The notes: generated from the letters alone by a model not told the origin. Shown: positions 7,948-17,105, counted from the stretch's first letter. The stretch is 64,000 nt of DNA from SBAX01 sp964646605 (GCA_964646605.1 CAZYEX010000150.1:13687-77686); one strand, 5' to 3'. Translations and numbers: made by a program.

Positions 7948-9153
7948 ATGCGAACACAGAATGGAGTTGACCGGGGAATCCGACGTAGCCGGAAGATGGC
8001 CCGCGGGGCGACGATCGTGGACTCGGTTGCGGGGATCGCGGCCGTCACCGTCTTGGCGGGGGTGCTGCTGCCGTCGGCGGCGGCGGTTCGGTCGGACGGG
8101 AAGCTGGCGGCTTGTCTGCACAACCTTTCGCGGATCGGATCGGCGAACCAGACGTATGCGATCGCGGACCCGTCCGAGGCGGCGATCCCCGTTCACGCCG
8201 CGCAGTTCACGCAAGACCCGGAGAACCCGACGTACATCGGGGCTTATGAATGGGGCGGAAAGAGCGGGATCGGGTGGGAGGATTGGCTCGATCCGCCGAA
8301 CCCGCTATCGAGCCGCTATGGGACCAAGGCCGGTTTCGGTCCGGCAACCAGGCCGCTCAACAGCATCCTCTATCCGCACGGTTTCCGCGACAACCTGAAC
8401 CCTGCGTTCAACCGCGTCGGGGCGCAGCTGGATACGCGGTTGCAACTGAACGCCTTTCGATGTCCTGCGGACGACGGACCGCCGGGCGGAGCGCATTGTC
8501 CGCAATGGCTGGCCAATCCGCTGCGTTCGTCGTACGACCACTTTGGCACCAGCTACGCGGCCAACGTGTTCATGATTAGCAGTTCCGGGGGGGGACCCAT
8601 GCTCAGCAACTCCCCCTACCTGCGCCCCATCATCCGCGTGCCCAACCCGGCACGCACGATCAACTACGAAGAAAACATCGGGAGATGGGCGTGGGCCTGC
8701 CGACGCGAGCTTTCGGGATGCGAGTTCGTCGGACCTGGGGTCGATCCCGGACCCACCAAGGCGGTGCGCGGGTGGCACGGGAAGGACTGGACGTTCAACC
8801 GCGCTTTCGTGGACGCCCACGCCGACACCCAGGCTGTTTACATTGAGGGAACGGAGGACGACGAGGGGTACGCCAACCACTATCGCAATCAACAGTTGCC
8901 GGCGTATCCGAACTGGGCGGGTTGCGAGGCGTGTCCGCCGGGTAGCAAGGACTGCACCGGTCTTTCTTCTGAAGGTTCGTTCGAGGAATATCGGTGCATC
9001 ATCGTTCGCGGCGAAGGTTGGCAGAAGGACACCATGCCCGCGCCATTCGTCTGCACCGGGCTCTATTGGGGCGGCGGCGGGCGACCGTCTTACGAGAACT
9101 GCGTTGTACCTGGTGGAACCCTGAGTTCGGCCGCAGAGGCGGGGATGAGGTGA
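7948..9153 (+). CDS. Type II secretion/type IV pilin-like protein (DUF1559 style)
   Basis: A 401-residue protein with a prepilin-like N-terminus: a basic leader of about 19 residues, RGATIVDSV and a hydrophobic helix ending VLLPSAA. It then has CLHNLSRIGSANQTYA, which mirrors the CLxNLRQIG segment of planctomycete prepilin-like proteins. The usual Glu5 of the mature pilin is replaced by Asp (ATIVD). The rest contains several Cys and the Trp/Gly/Asn-rich body and HADTQ-type end typical of the group. Such proteins are processed by a prepilin peptidase and act in the periplasm. It lies 4 bases upstream of the secreted protein gene 9158. Confidence 0.75.
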   Translation: MRTQNGVDRGIRRSRKMARGATIVDSVAGIAAVTVLAGVLLPSAAAVRSDGKLAACLHNLSRIGSANQTYAIADPSEAAIPVHAAQFTQDPENPTYIGAYEWGGKSGIGWEDWLDPPNPLSSRYGTKAGFGPATRPLNSILYPHGFRDNLNPAFNRVGAQLDTRLQLNAFRCPADDGPPGGAHCPQWLANPLRSSYDHFGTSYAANVFMISSSGGGPMLSNSPYLRPIIRVPNPARTINYEENIGRWAWACRRELSGCEFVGPGVDPGPTKAVRGWHGKDWTFNRAFVDAHADTQAVYIEGTEDDEGYANHYRNQQLPAYPNWAGCEACPPGSKDCTGLSSEGSFEEYRCIIVRGEGWQKDTMPAPFVCTGLYWGGGGRPSYENCVVPGGTLSSAAEAGMR

Positions 9154-9157
9154 TACC

Positions 9158-10849
9158 GTGAGTCATGCGAAACACATGACGATCGCGCTCGTGGGCGTGG
9201 GGCTGGCGACGGTTCCGCTTTCGGCCGTCGGCCCGAACGATGATTGCGCCAACGCCATCGCCATCTCCGGCGAAGGAGTTTTCGATTTCGATAACACGGA
9301 CGCGACCGCCGACGAGGTTCCTCCGCCCGACTGCACACATGAATATGGGTCGAGCGACGGATTCGTCGCTGATGTTTGGTTTCGCTGGACGTCCGATCGC
9401 GCCGGGTACGTCACTTTGGGCACGTGCGGCGGGACGACCGTGGACACGAAACTGGCAGTCTATCGCGACGATTGCTTTTATCAGCCTTACTATGCACGCG
9501 GGTGCGACGACGATGGATGTCATACGCAATCGCAGGTGAGCATCGAGGTGATTCACGGCGAAAGCTACATGATTCGCATCGGCACCCATCCGGGATTGCA
9601 CGGGGGTACGGGGACGCTCCGCATCGAGCGCGGGATGCCGCCGGAGTCTCCGCCGCTGGATTGCTACACCGCGGCCACGCCGACGTTCCCCTTTGCGCAG
9701 TGCGCCTATCGCAGTCGATGGGACGCGCTCAACAGCACTCGCGGGCAGCAGCGAGTGTTCGACGACTTCACGGCCGACGCCGACGGGGTGATCCAAACGA
9801 TCTGCTGGGCGGGAACGTATCTGGACGACGAAGCCGAATGTCGGCGAGGACTGGTGGATTTCTTCGAACTCACCTATTACGCCGACGACTGCGGGGTCCC
9901 CGGCGAGATCATCGCCGGACCCTTTTCGCAGGAAGACGTGACCATGACCGTCGCGGGGCCCTCGGCGACGCATTTGACTTTTCCGGACGGGGTTAGGGAA
10001 TTCGAATACAGCGTCTACCACAGCCCGGTGCCGGTGGTCGCGGGCGAGCGGTATTGGGTGGGGATCAACAACTCCTACTACAACCGATGTGCGTGGTTTT
10101 GGGAAACGTCGCTGGGTTCGACGGGATATGCGGTTGCGTTGGACGACGAATCGGGGGCGCTGGCATCAGTCGGTACGGACTTGGCGTTTTGCTTCGATAT
10201 TGAATACGAGAACGCCGCGGGCTGTCTACCGTCGCCGGTCAACGACGACTGTGTCGATGCCGTGGAGATTCAGCTCGGCGAAACCGCGTTCGACACGGCG
10301 GGGGCTACGACGGACGGACCGATCAACCGCCCGTGGGACCAGTCCGCCCCGCCGAGCTGCGACTTTCCCCTGGGCGACGAGCAGGTTCACCGGGACATCT
10401 GGTATGACTTCATCGCAGCCTGCACCGGCGCGGTGGAGCTGAGCCTTTGCGACAGCACGTTTGACACCAAGGCGGCAGTGTATGACGGTCGGATGTGCCC
10501 GCCGGCGACGTCGGCCATCGCCTGCGATGACGATGGGTGTGGTGAATCGCCTCCGCGACAATCCGTCGTCGCGGCTCGGGTGGTTGCCGGCGGGGAGTAC
10601 AAAGTCCGCGTGGGGGGGTACGCGGAGGCGTCGGGGATCGGAACTCTGCGAATGCGTTACGCCGTTCCGCCGCGACCGACGCTTGCGGATTTTTCCGCAC
10701 TCGCCGTCGGTTACACGGGAGCGTGCTCGTCGTCGCCTTGCGACGAGCCCCTGGCCGCGGGTTGCGGTACGGCCCAGGATTTTGACGCGGACGGAGACGT
10801 GGACTCCGCGGATTACGCGGCGCTGCATCGATTCTGGGCCGGGCCCTAA
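9158..10849 (+). CDS. Large secreted protein with a dockerin-like C-terminal loop
   Basis: A 563-residue protein with a signal peptide (about 1-24). Two similar domains start with GPNDDCANAIAIS and VNDDCVDAVEIQL, each with the WFRWT or WYDF and DTKLAVY or DTKAAVY strands of a PPC-like beta-sandwich. This family is common in secreted planctomycete proteins. Between them lies a region rich in Tyr and Asp (about 165-345). The C-terminus reads DFDADGDVDSADYAAL, a single EF-hand-like loop resembling half a dockerin. It starts 4 bases after the pseudopilin gene, so the two form a unit. A role at the cell surface is inferred. Confidence 0.8.
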   Translation: MSHAKHMTIALVGVGLATVPLSAVGPNDDCANAIAISGEGVFDFDNTDATADEVPPPDCTHEYGSSDGFVADVWFRWTSDRAGYVTLGTCGGTTVDTKLAVYRDDCFYQPYYARGCDDDGCHTQSQVSIEVIHGESYMIRIGTHPGLHGGTGTLRIERGMPPESPPLDCYTAATPTFPFAQCAYRSRWDALNSTRGQQRVFDDFTADADGVIQTICWAGTYLDDEAECRRGLVDFFELTYYADDCGVPGEIIAGPFSQEDVTMTVAGPSATHLTFPDGVREFEYSVYHSPVPVVAGERYWVGINNSYYNRCAWFWETSLGSTGYAVALDDESGALASVGTDLAFCFDIEYENAAGCLPSPVNDDCVDAVEIQLGETAFDTAGATTDGPINRPWDQSAPPSCDFPLGDEQVHRDIWYDFIAACTGAVELSLCDSTFDTKAAVYDGRMCPPATSAIACDDDGCGESPPRQSVVAARVVAGGEYKVRVGGYAEASGIGTLRMRYAVPPRPTLADFSALAVGYTGACSSSPCDEPLAAGCGTAQDFDADGDVDSADYAALHRFWAGP

Positions 10850-10868
10850 TCGGTCGCCCCGCACGTAT

Positions 10869-10891
10869 GCGCCGCCCACAAGCGGCGGCGC
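10869..10891. repeat. Palindromic intergenic repeat, copy 1
   Basis: Perfect 8-bp inverted repeat (10869-10876 with 10884-10891, 7-base loop). Read on the minus strand it matches the family GCGCC[A/G]CC...GTGGG[T/C]GGCGC found at four other places in the window. It lies 20 bases past the stop of 9158-10849 and may also act as a terminator. Confidence 0.6.
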
Positions 10892-11107
10892 CACACGTCC
10901 AAACCGAGGTTCTTCCACCGGGCCGCAGATCATTCGGTCGGACAAGTCCATACTTGACCCTCCCGACCAACTCCGAGGTGAGATCGCATGATCCGCGTTG
11001 CGACCACGGGCCGAGTGTTCGTTCTTGACCCCTCCGGGGAAGCACCCTACGGTAGCCGATGGTTCGTGAGGCGGACCGAGAAAGGTGGTTGAACGGAGCG
11101 GTTAACT

Positions 11108-12133
11108 ATGGCCATTCGAGTGGGAATCAACGGTTTTGGACGGATTGGGCGGCTCGCGTTTCGGGTGATGGCGGCGCGGGGCGGCGAGTTTGAAGTCCTC
11201 GCCATCAACGACCTCAGCGACCCGGCGGTTCTCAAGCAACTTCTCAAATACGACTCGGTACACGGGCGCTTCAAGGGCACGGTCGAGGTCGGAGACAAAG
11301 CCCTCATCGTCAACGGCAAGACGATCCAAGTTCTCAGCGAGAAAGTGCCGGCCAACCTTCCGTGGGGCAAGCTGGGCGTGGAGGTGGTGCTCGAATCGAC
11401 CGGGGTGTTCACGAAACGAAGCAGCGAAAAGGGCGGTTATGGCGATCACCTCAAGGCGGGGGCCAAACGGGTGATCTTGTCGGCCCCGGCGAGCGACGAA
11501 CCCGACCTGACCGTCGTATTGGGCGTGAATGACGACAAGCTGTCACCCGAACACACGTGCATCTCCAACGCGAGTTGCACGACGAACTGTCTCGCCCCGG
11601 TCGTCAAGGTGCTCAACGATTCGTTCGGACTGGTCGAGGGTTTGATGACCACGGTCCACGCCTATACCAACGATCAGCAGGTGGCGGACCTGGTCCACAA
11701 AGACGCGCGTCGGGCTCGGGCGGCGGGGGTGAACATCATTCCCACGACGACGGGGGCGGCCAAGGCGGTGGGCAAGGTCATCCCGGAATTGGACGGGAAG
11801 CTCAACGGATTTGCGATGCGCGTGCCGGTGGCGGACGGGTCGGTGGTAGATCTCGTGGCCACGTTGAAGCGTTCGGTGACGGCGGCGGAAGTCAACGCGG
11901 CCCTGAAGAACGCGGCAGAGGGGAAACTCCGCGGGGTGCTGGAATACAGCGAGGAGCCGCTGGTCAGCTCCGACATCATTGGCAACCCGCACAGCTCCAT
12001 CGTCGATGGTCTGAGCACCATGACCATGCCGTCCAAAGGCGGAAACATGGTCAAAGTCGTTTCATGGTACGACAACGAGTGGGGATATGCGTGCCGGACG
12101 GTGGATTTGATCGCCAGAATGGCCAGCCTGTAG
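11108..12133 (+). CDS. gap: Glyceraldehyde-3-phosphate dehydrogenase, type I
   Basis: A 341-residue NAD(P)-dependent enzyme that interconverts glyceraldehyde-3-phosphate and 1,3-bisphosphoglycerate in glycolysis and gluconeogenesis. The Rossmann motif GINGFGRIGRL is at the N-terminus. The active-site cysteine is Cys157 in SNASCTTNC, and the catalytic-domain motif WYDNEWGYACR is near the end. Length is normal for the family. It heads a run of carbon-metabolism genes (small protein 12146, pgk 12490, later rpe and accD). The stop is TAG. The start codon has a purine-rich GGAGCGG upstream. Confidence 0.97.
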   Translation: MAIRVGINGFGRIGRLAFRVMAARGGEFEVLAINDLSDPAVLKQLLKYDSVHGRFKGTVEVGDKALIVNGKTIQVLSEKVPANLPWGKLGVEVVLESTGVFTKRSSEKGGYGDHLKAGAKRVILSAPASDEPDLTVVLGVNDDKLSPEHTCISNASCTTNCLAPVVKVLNDSFGLVEGLMTTVHAYTNDQQVADLVHKDARRARAAGVNIIPTTTGAAKAVGKVIPELDGKLNGFAMRVPVADGSVVDLVATLKRSVTAAEVNAALKNAAEGKLRGVLEYSEEPLVSSDIIGNPHSSIVDGLSTMTMPSKGGNMVKVVSWYDNEWGYACRTVDLIARMASL

Positions 12134-12145
12134 GGGGACACCGCC

Positions 12146-12406
12146 ATGAGACTCGATGAAATCCGAACGCACCTGCACAAGCATCCGTTTATTCCGATCC
12201 GAGTGTTTATCTCGGACGGCTCGCACTTTGACGTTCATCACCCTGATTTCATGCTCCTAAGCCGGGCAGAGGTCGTGATCGGCCTTGACCCGGGAACCGA
12301 CGACTTCCCTGAGCGCAATGCGTATATCGACCCGGTTCACATCACGCGGATCGAGCCGGTCAACGGGAAGCGGGCGGGTGGGTCTCGACGAAAACGGAGC
12401 CCATGA
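12146..12406 (+). CDS. Small conserved hypothetical protein between gap and pgk
   Basis: An 86-residue protein starting 12 bases after the gap stop with GGGGG about nine bases before the ATG. It begins MRLDEIRTHLHKHPF, followed by IRVFISDGSHFDVHHPDF, and ends with a basic RKRSP tail. Short proteins with this IRVFxSDG pattern recur in planctomycete genomes with no assigned function. It is probably cotranscribed with gap. Confidence 0.7.
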   Translation: MRLDEIRTHLHKHPFIPIRVFISDGSHFDVHHPDFMLLSRAEVVIGLDPGTDDFPERNAYIDPVHITRIEPVNGKRAGGSRRKRSP

Positions 12407-12427
12407 AATCTGGTGATGCGGATTGAA

Positions 12428-12486
12428 TTCGTCGCCCCGTCCCTGTGGTGGGTGACGCGCACCGCCCGGAAGGGGCGGCGCTACCG
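12428..12486 (-). repeat. Palindromic intergenic repeat, copy 2 (longer form)
   Basis: Read on the minus strand, the unit GTAGCGCCGCCCCTTCC followed by GGGCGGTGCGC forms an imperfect hairpin, and the following bases run into a GGGGCGAC end that copy 1 also shares. It ends 4 bases before the pgk start codon, so it lies inside the gap-pgk message and could affect pgk translation. Confidence 0.5.
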
Positions 12487-12489
12487 TCC

Positions 12490-13722
12490 ATGAAGAAGTC
12501 CATCGATCACATCCACGTCCGCGGAAAGCGAGTGCTTGTCCGTCTCGATCTGAACGTGCCGCTGGATGACGCCGGGCAGATCACCGACGACCGTCGGATT
12601 CGGGCGGCGTTGCCTACGGTGAAGAAACTCCTCGCGGACGGCGGGCGGTTGATCCTGATGAGTCACCTTGGGCGGCCCGACGAGGAGCCGGAGCAGAAAC
12701 ACAAGTACACACTTGCCCCGGTGGCGACACGACTGGCTGAACTCCTGCACGCCACCGTGTCCCTGCTGCCCGACTGCGTCGGCGCGGCGGTCGCGGAACA
12801 CGTGGCAAGGATGCGTGACGGCGAGGTGTGCCTGCTGGAGAACCTGCGTTTCCAGGAGGCCGAAACGATCAAGGACAAAAAGGCGGCCGAGAAGCCTGCG
12901 CTGCGAGAGAAAAAAGACGCCTTCGCCCGCCAGATTGCCGAGCTCGGCGACTTGTACGTCAACGACGCCTTCGGCACCTGTCACCGTGACAACGCCAGTA
13001 TGCTCACCGTGCCGAGGATGATGGTCGGCAAGCCGCGTGTGGTCGGGTACCTGGTGCAAAGGGAGTTGAAGTACCTGGGCGAAGCGCTGCGCGATCCGCG
13101 GCGTCCGTTCGTTTGTATCCTGGGCGGGGCCAAGGTGTCGGACAAGCTGGGCGTCATCCGCTCCCTGCTGACCAAGTGTGACACCATTCTCATCGGCGGG
13201 GCGATGGCGTACACGTTCCTGGCCGCGGAGGGTATGGCCGTTGGAAAGAGCCTTGTAGAGCCCTACTTGTTCGACACGGCCCGGGCCTTGCGGAGAGAAG
13301 CCGGCGATCGGCTGAAGCTGCCCGTGGATTCGGTGGCGGCGAGTGAGATTCGCGGCGGGGCGGCGACTCAAGTCTGCGAGGCGGCGATCCCCGCGGACAT
13401 GATCGGACTGGACATCGGACCCAAGACGATCGAGAAGTTCGCGGAGATCGTGCGCTCGGCGAAGACGGTGGTGTGGAACGGTCCCATGGGCGTGTTCGAG
13501 ACTCCGCCGTTCGATCGGGGGACGGCGGCCATGGCCAGCGCACTCGCCGAGGCGACGCAGGGCGGTGCGATCACCATCGTCGGCGGCGGGGACAGCGCCG
13601 CGGCCGTCGATCAAGCGGGAGTAGCCGACAAAATCTCTCACATTTCCACCGGCGGCGGAGCGTCGTTAGAATTCCTGGAGGGCAAACCGTTTGCCCCCAT
13701 TGACGTGCTGGACGACGCGTAA
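12490..13722 (+). CDS. pgk: Phosphoglycerate kinase
   Basis: A 410-residue enzyme transferring phosphate between 1,3-bisphosphoglycerate and ADP. The start at 12490 gives MKKSIDHIHVRGKRVLVRLD, the classic N-terminus with the Arg and Asp-Asn (DLNVP) of substrate binding. Other signatures are LMSHLGRP, LLENLRF, YVNDAFGTCHR, FVCILGGAKVSDK, the nucleotide-binding VWNGPMGVFE and TIVGGGDSAAA. No clear ribosome-binding site precedes it, because the palindromic repeat occupies the upstream bases. An insert KDKKAAEKPALREKKDAFA (about residues 136-154) is typical of some bacterial enzymes. Confidence 0.97.
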   Translation: MKKSIDHIHVRGKRVLVRLDLNVPLDDAGQITDDRRIRAALPTVKKLLADGGRLILMSHLGRPDEEPEQKHKYTLAPVATRLAELLHATVSLLPDCVGAAVAEHVARMRDGEVCLLENLRFQEAETIKDKKAAEKPALREKKDAFARQIAELGDLYVNDAFGTCHRDNASMLTVPRMMVGKPRVVGYLVQRELKYLGEALRDPRRPFVCILGGAKVSDKLGVIRSLLTKCDTILIGGAMAYTFLAAEGMAVGKSLVEPYLFDTARALRREAGDRLKLPVDSVAASEIRGGAATQVCEAAIPADMIGLDIGPKTIEKFAEIVRSAKTVVWNGPMGVFETPPFDRGTAAMASALAEATQGGAITIVGGGDSAAAVDQAGVADKISHISTGGGASLEFLEGKPFAPIDVLDDA

Positions 13723-13756
13723 CTACGATTGTGATCGGTTCGGGAGGCTTTTTTCC

Positions 13757-14971
13757 ATGCTCAAGAAACTTCGCCTGCACAACTTTCGCACCTACCTGAA
13801 CACTGAGTTGTCGTTCAAACAACGGCATTTGGTCATCGGGCGAAATAACAGCGGCAAGACGAATCTTTATCATGCGCTCCGCTTTCTCGGGGCCACCACC
13901 GCAAACGATCTAACCAGGTCATCCCAGGCCGTACCCGGAGGTACCTGGGAGATTGCCAACTGGGCGATGAAGGCGAACACTTTCGACTTGTCCTGCGAAT
14001 GCGAGTTGCTGCATGATGGTCAGCCCCACCAGTTTGATTACGAGCTGAAGCTGGTCGTTGAACCAACTACCCAATCGACTCCTGACAGTGGTCAGCAACT
14101 GGTGCTGCGCGTGGTTGGCGAGAAACTTACCGTCCAGTCCGAAACTTTCGGGCCAGTCGTCTTGCTCTCGAACGATGGGCGCGAGGCTAACATGCTTCAC
14201 GAGGAGGATTTCGCTCGCAAGAAGCAGGAGAACCGAGTCAAAACACTCGCGCCGCGTGACGCCACCATGCTGTCGAAATTGTACGAACTCGAGACCAATC
14301 GAAGGGCCATTCTTTTTCGAAGGTACTTGTCGGCCTGGAGCTTTTTTTGCCTGAACCCCGATGCGATGCGCTTTGGCTGGCGAGACGCGGAAGCCGCGTC
14401 GCGAGCGCTGAATCCGAGCGGCAACAATCTGGCGCTGATTATTTACCAGGTCAAGAACGCCAATGAACGCTGTTATCGCCGGATCATCGAACACGTTCGG
14501 AACATCGAGCCGGATCTGGAGGCGATCAATTTCAACACAAGTGTCGGACAGATTCCCATTCCTTACATTGCATTGAAACGGCGTGCAGCGGCATCATGGG
14601 TGGGACTATCGGACGGCACATTGCGATGCCTCGCAATGGCCTATCTCGCCGAAATTGTGCGTCCGTACGATGGCGCCTCCGTTCTGCCGTTCTCGCCTCT
14701 CATCTTCATTGAGGAACCAGAGAACGGCGTTTCTCCCGGACAACTTCGGTTCCTGTTCGATTTATTCGAGGAGGCTGGTCCCGTTGGGCAATTCATCCTG
14801 TCGTCGCATTCCCCTTATTTCATCAATTTTTTCGACTCTCAACGTGAGTCGGTCACGGTGCTTCGAAGAAACAATGAGCGTACGGAGGTCGTACCCATCC
14901 CGCCGCCGGACGAATCCAACCCTGATCGCATCCTTTTGGCCGAGCAATACTCAGCGGAGTTGTTTGATTGA
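13757..14971 (+). CDS. AAA/ABC-type ATPase of the RecF/OLD-like group
   Basis: A 404-residue ATPase, started at ATG 13757 with GGGAGG about 9 bases upstream. The N-terminus MLKKLRLHNFRTYL is typical of SMC/RecF-like ATPases. Walker A is GRNNSGKTN (about 28-36), an ABC signature-like LSDGTLRCLAM lies near residue 290, Walker B is PLIFIEEPENG (about 315-325), and FILSSHSPYFI forms the D/H-loop region. It most resembles predicted ATPases of the COG4637/AAA_21 kind. The next gene overlaps its stop (TTGA), so the two are translationally coupled. GC is visibly lower than in the flanking pgk and rpe, suggesting transfer. A defence role is inference from this architecture. Confidence 0.85.
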   Translation: MLKKLRLHNFRTYLNTELSFKQRHLVIGRNNSGKTNLYHALRFLGATTANDLTRSSQAVPGGTWEIANWAMKANTFDLSCECELLHDGQPHQFDYELKLVVEPTTQSTPDSGQQLVLRVVGEKLTVQSETFGPVVLLSNDGREANMLHEEDFARKKQENRVKTLAPRDATMLSKLYELETNRRAILFRRYLSAWSFFCLNPDAMRFGWRDAEAASRALNPSGNNLALIIYQVKNANERCYRRIIEHVRNIEPDLEAINFNTSVGQIPIPYIALKRRAAASWVGLSDGTLRCLAMAYLAEIVRPYDGASVLPFSPLIFIEEPENGVSPGQLRFLFDLFEEAGPVGQFILSSHSPYFINFFDSQRESVTVLRRNNERTEVVPIPPPDESNPDRILLAEQYSAELFD

Positions 14972-15576
14972 TTCGAACGATCGGCGTCATCTACCAGGAT
15001 CGGAACAGTCTCGGGTTCTTGGAAGGCGTTCGCAGACGCCTGAAGTGCGACGCAAAACTCGTGGACCCGCCAGCGGGTATTGGAAATACACGCGATTTGC
15101 CACGAAGGCAGGCGCGGCTTGCATGGGCGCACTTCCAGAAGAAGGGGGTTGACCTGGTAGTGCGGCTCACTGATGCCGACGAAACACGTTGGCAGGATGT
15201 GCGCAGAGACGAACTTCACAGAATTCCTTCTGGGGCAAGTAGTGTCTGGATCTGCGGCGTTGCAGTCGAAAACCCCGAAGATTGGCTTTCCTTGGATCCT
15301 GGCTATCTCGCTGCGGCTCTCGGAATCCCGAATTCTGAGTTGTCGAGTGCCCAGAATCGAATTGGGGCTGTCAAACGCGCGATTGCCACGCGGAGGCGGG
15401 CAGAGGAGGATTCCAGTGAAGTGGTGGCGCGGATCGTATGCGAAGCGCCGAGCGAGGTTTTCCGGCGTTGGTTGAAGGATGAATCGTTCAGGTGCTTCTA
15501 TACCGATTGTCGGGGCGCTGCTTCCCGCGAAAACTGCGAAACGCCGAACGAATTGGACGAGGCAGGACATGCTTAG
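14968..15576 (+). CDS. TOPRIM-like (DUF4276-style) partner of the ATPase
   Basis: A 202-residue protein using TTG at 14968, which overlaps the TGA of the ATPase gene. Residues around 5-25 (GVIYQDRNSLGFLEGV) occupy the place of the first TOPRIM motif, though with Gln/Asp rather than the usual Glu-Gly. DLVVRLTDADE (about 61-71) looks like the DxD motif. GVAVENPEDWLSLD (about 94-107) resembles the VPEIEAWL segment of DUF4276 proteins. Proteins of this kind commonly follow AAA_21 ATPases. I infer a nuclease-like effector or regulator. Its last bases overlap the rpe start. Lower GC matches the ATPase. Confidence 0.6.
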   Translation: MIRTIGVIYQDRNSLGFLEGVRRRLKCDAKLVDPPAGIGNTRDLPRRQARLAWAHFQKKGVDLVVRLTDADETRWQDVRRDELHRIPSGASSVWICGVAVENPEDWLSLDPGYLAAALGIPNSELSSAQNRIGAVKRAIATRRRAEEDSSEVVARIVCEAPSEVFRRWLKDESFRCFYTDCRGAASRENCETPNELDEAGHA

Positions 15577-16270
15577 CTTCGCCTTGGCTGCACCGGCGAT
15601 CCGCATGGCACCGTCGTTGCTGTCGGCGGACTTTGGCCGCATGGCCGAGCAGGTGGCGGCGGTCGAGGCCGCCGGAGCGGAGATGCTCCACCTGGACGTG
15701 ATGGACGGCCACTTTGTGCCCAACATCAGCTTCGGCGTGCCGGTGATCAAGTCCTTACGGAAATGCACCAAGTGCTTTCTCGACGCCCACCTGATGATCT
15801 CCGAGCCGAGGCGCCACGCGGAGGCGTTCGCAAAGGCCGGGTGCGACCACATTACGTTTCATATCGAGGTCACCCCAAGTCCGCACGGGGTGATCGAGCA
15901 CCTTCGAGGCCTGGGCGTGTCGGTCGGCGTTTCGATCAACCCCACGACGCCGGTGTCGGCGATCGAGGCCGTTCTCGACGAAGTGGACCTGGTACTGGTG
16001 ATGAGCGTGTGGCCGGGGTTTGGGGGGCAAGCGTTCATGCCGGAGGTGCTCGACAAGGTGCGCGAGCTTCGCCGCCGCCTCGCCCCGCATCAGCGATTGC
16101 AAATCGACGGGGGCATCGACGAAAGGACCATCGTCGGCGCGGCCGCCGCGGGGGCGGATACGTTCGTCGCGGGCACGGCGATTTTCGGCCAGCCCGATCC
16201 ACCCGCGGCGATGAAGAAACTGCATCAACTCGCGGTCGAGGCATCGACAAGGAAACCCGCACATGGCTGA
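15569..16270 (+). CDS. rpe: Ribulose-phosphate 3-epimerase
   Basis: A 233-residue TIM-barrel enzyme that interconverts D-ribulose-5-phosphate and D-xylulose-5-phosphate. The core starts MAPSLLSADFG. The metal site and catalytic residues lie in HLDVMDGHFVPN, DAHLMI, the conserved MSVWPGFGGQ phosphate loop and QIDGGI. The start at 15569 has AGGCAGG upstream and overlaps the stop of the TOPRIM-like gene by 8 bases. The accD start at 16263 overlaps the rpe stop. So the foreign pair 13757-15576 is wedged into a metabolic operon without breaking it. Confidence 0.95.
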   Translation: MLSFALAAPAIRMAPSLLSADFGRMAEQVAAVEAAGAEMLHLDVMDGHFVPNISFGVPVIKSLRKCTKCFLDAHLMISEPRRHAEAFAKAGCDHITFHIEVTPSPHGVIEHLRGLGVSVGVSINPTTPVSAIEAVLDEVDLVLVMSVWPGFGGQAFMPEVLDKVRELRRRLAPHQRLQIDGGIDERTIVGAAAAGADTFVAGTAIFGQPDPPAAMKKLHQLAVEASTRKPAHG

Positions 16271-17105
16271 GGATCAACCGATGGAGAAACCATTGGATAG
16301 GCCGGTCGATCGTCCAGGTGTGCCCGCGGGACTATGGACGCGCTGCGAAAGCTGCGAGCACATGGTCTATGAGAAGGAGGTCGCGGAGAACCTCAACGTC
16401 TGCCCGGAATGCGGCCACCATCGCCGCGTCGATGCCCGCACGCGCATCTTGCAACTCGCCGACCCGGACACGTTCGAGGAATTCGCCCAGGACCTTCGTT
16501 CGACGGACCCGTTGGAGTTCAAGGATCGCATTCCGTACAAGGAGCGGCTGGCGCAGGAACAAGAGAAAACCGGCGAATCGGACGCGGTGGTGGTGGGCAA
16601 GGCGTTCATCCGCGGGCGGCCGGTCATTCTCGGAGTGATGAATCCGTCGTTCATCATGGCCTCAATGGGGGCGGTGGTCGGCGAGAAGGTCACGCGGGCC
16701 ATCGAGCGGGCCATCGAAGACAACCTGCCATTGGTGATGGTCACGGCTTCGGGCGGGGCGAGGATGCAGGAGGGGATGATCTCGCTGGTGCAAATGGCCA
16801 AGACGGCGGCGGCGCTGGCCAAGCTCGACGAAGCCAAGGGGCTGTACATCGTCGTCGCCACCGACCCCACCACCGCAGGCGTGGCGGCCAGCTTCGCCAG
16901 TCTGGGTGACATCATCCTGGCAGAGCCCAAGGCCATGATCGGCTTCGCCGGCCCCCGCGTCATCGCCAACACCATCAACGCCGAATTGCCCGAAGGGTTC
17001 CAGACGGCTGAGTTCATGCTCAAGCACGGGTTCGTCGACCGCATCGTGCCGCGAAGCGATTTGCGGCGGGAAATCGCGAGGATCATCGACTACTGCGGGA
17101 AGTAG
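16263..17105 (+). CDS. accD: Acetyl-CoA carboxylase carboxyltransferase subunit beta
   Basis: A 280-residue subunit of the carboxyltransferase that moves a carboxyl group from biotin to acetyl-CoA, the first step of fatty-acid synthesis. The N-terminal zinc ribbon is intact (Cys28, Cys31, Cys47, Cys50: CESC and CPEC). The crotonase-like core has FKDRIPYKERL, TASGGARMQEGM, PTTAGVAASFA and IGFAGPRVI, all characteristic of AccD. Length is normal. It overlaps the rpe stop by 8 bases and ends the cluster. AccA is not in the window. Confidence 0.96.
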   Translation: MAEDQPMEKPLDRPVDRPGVPAGLWTRCESCEHMVYEKEVAENLNVCPECGHHRRVDARTRILQLADPDTFEEFAQDLRSTDPLEFKDRIPYKERLAQEQEKTGESDAVVVGKAFIRGRPVILGVMNPSFIMASMGAVVGEKVTRAIERAIEDNLPLVMVTASGGARMQEGMISLVQMAKTAAALAKLDEAKGLYIVVATDPTTAGVAASFASLGDIILAEPKAMIGFAGPRVIANTINAELPEGFQTAEFMLKHGFVDRIVPRSDLRREIARIIDYCGK

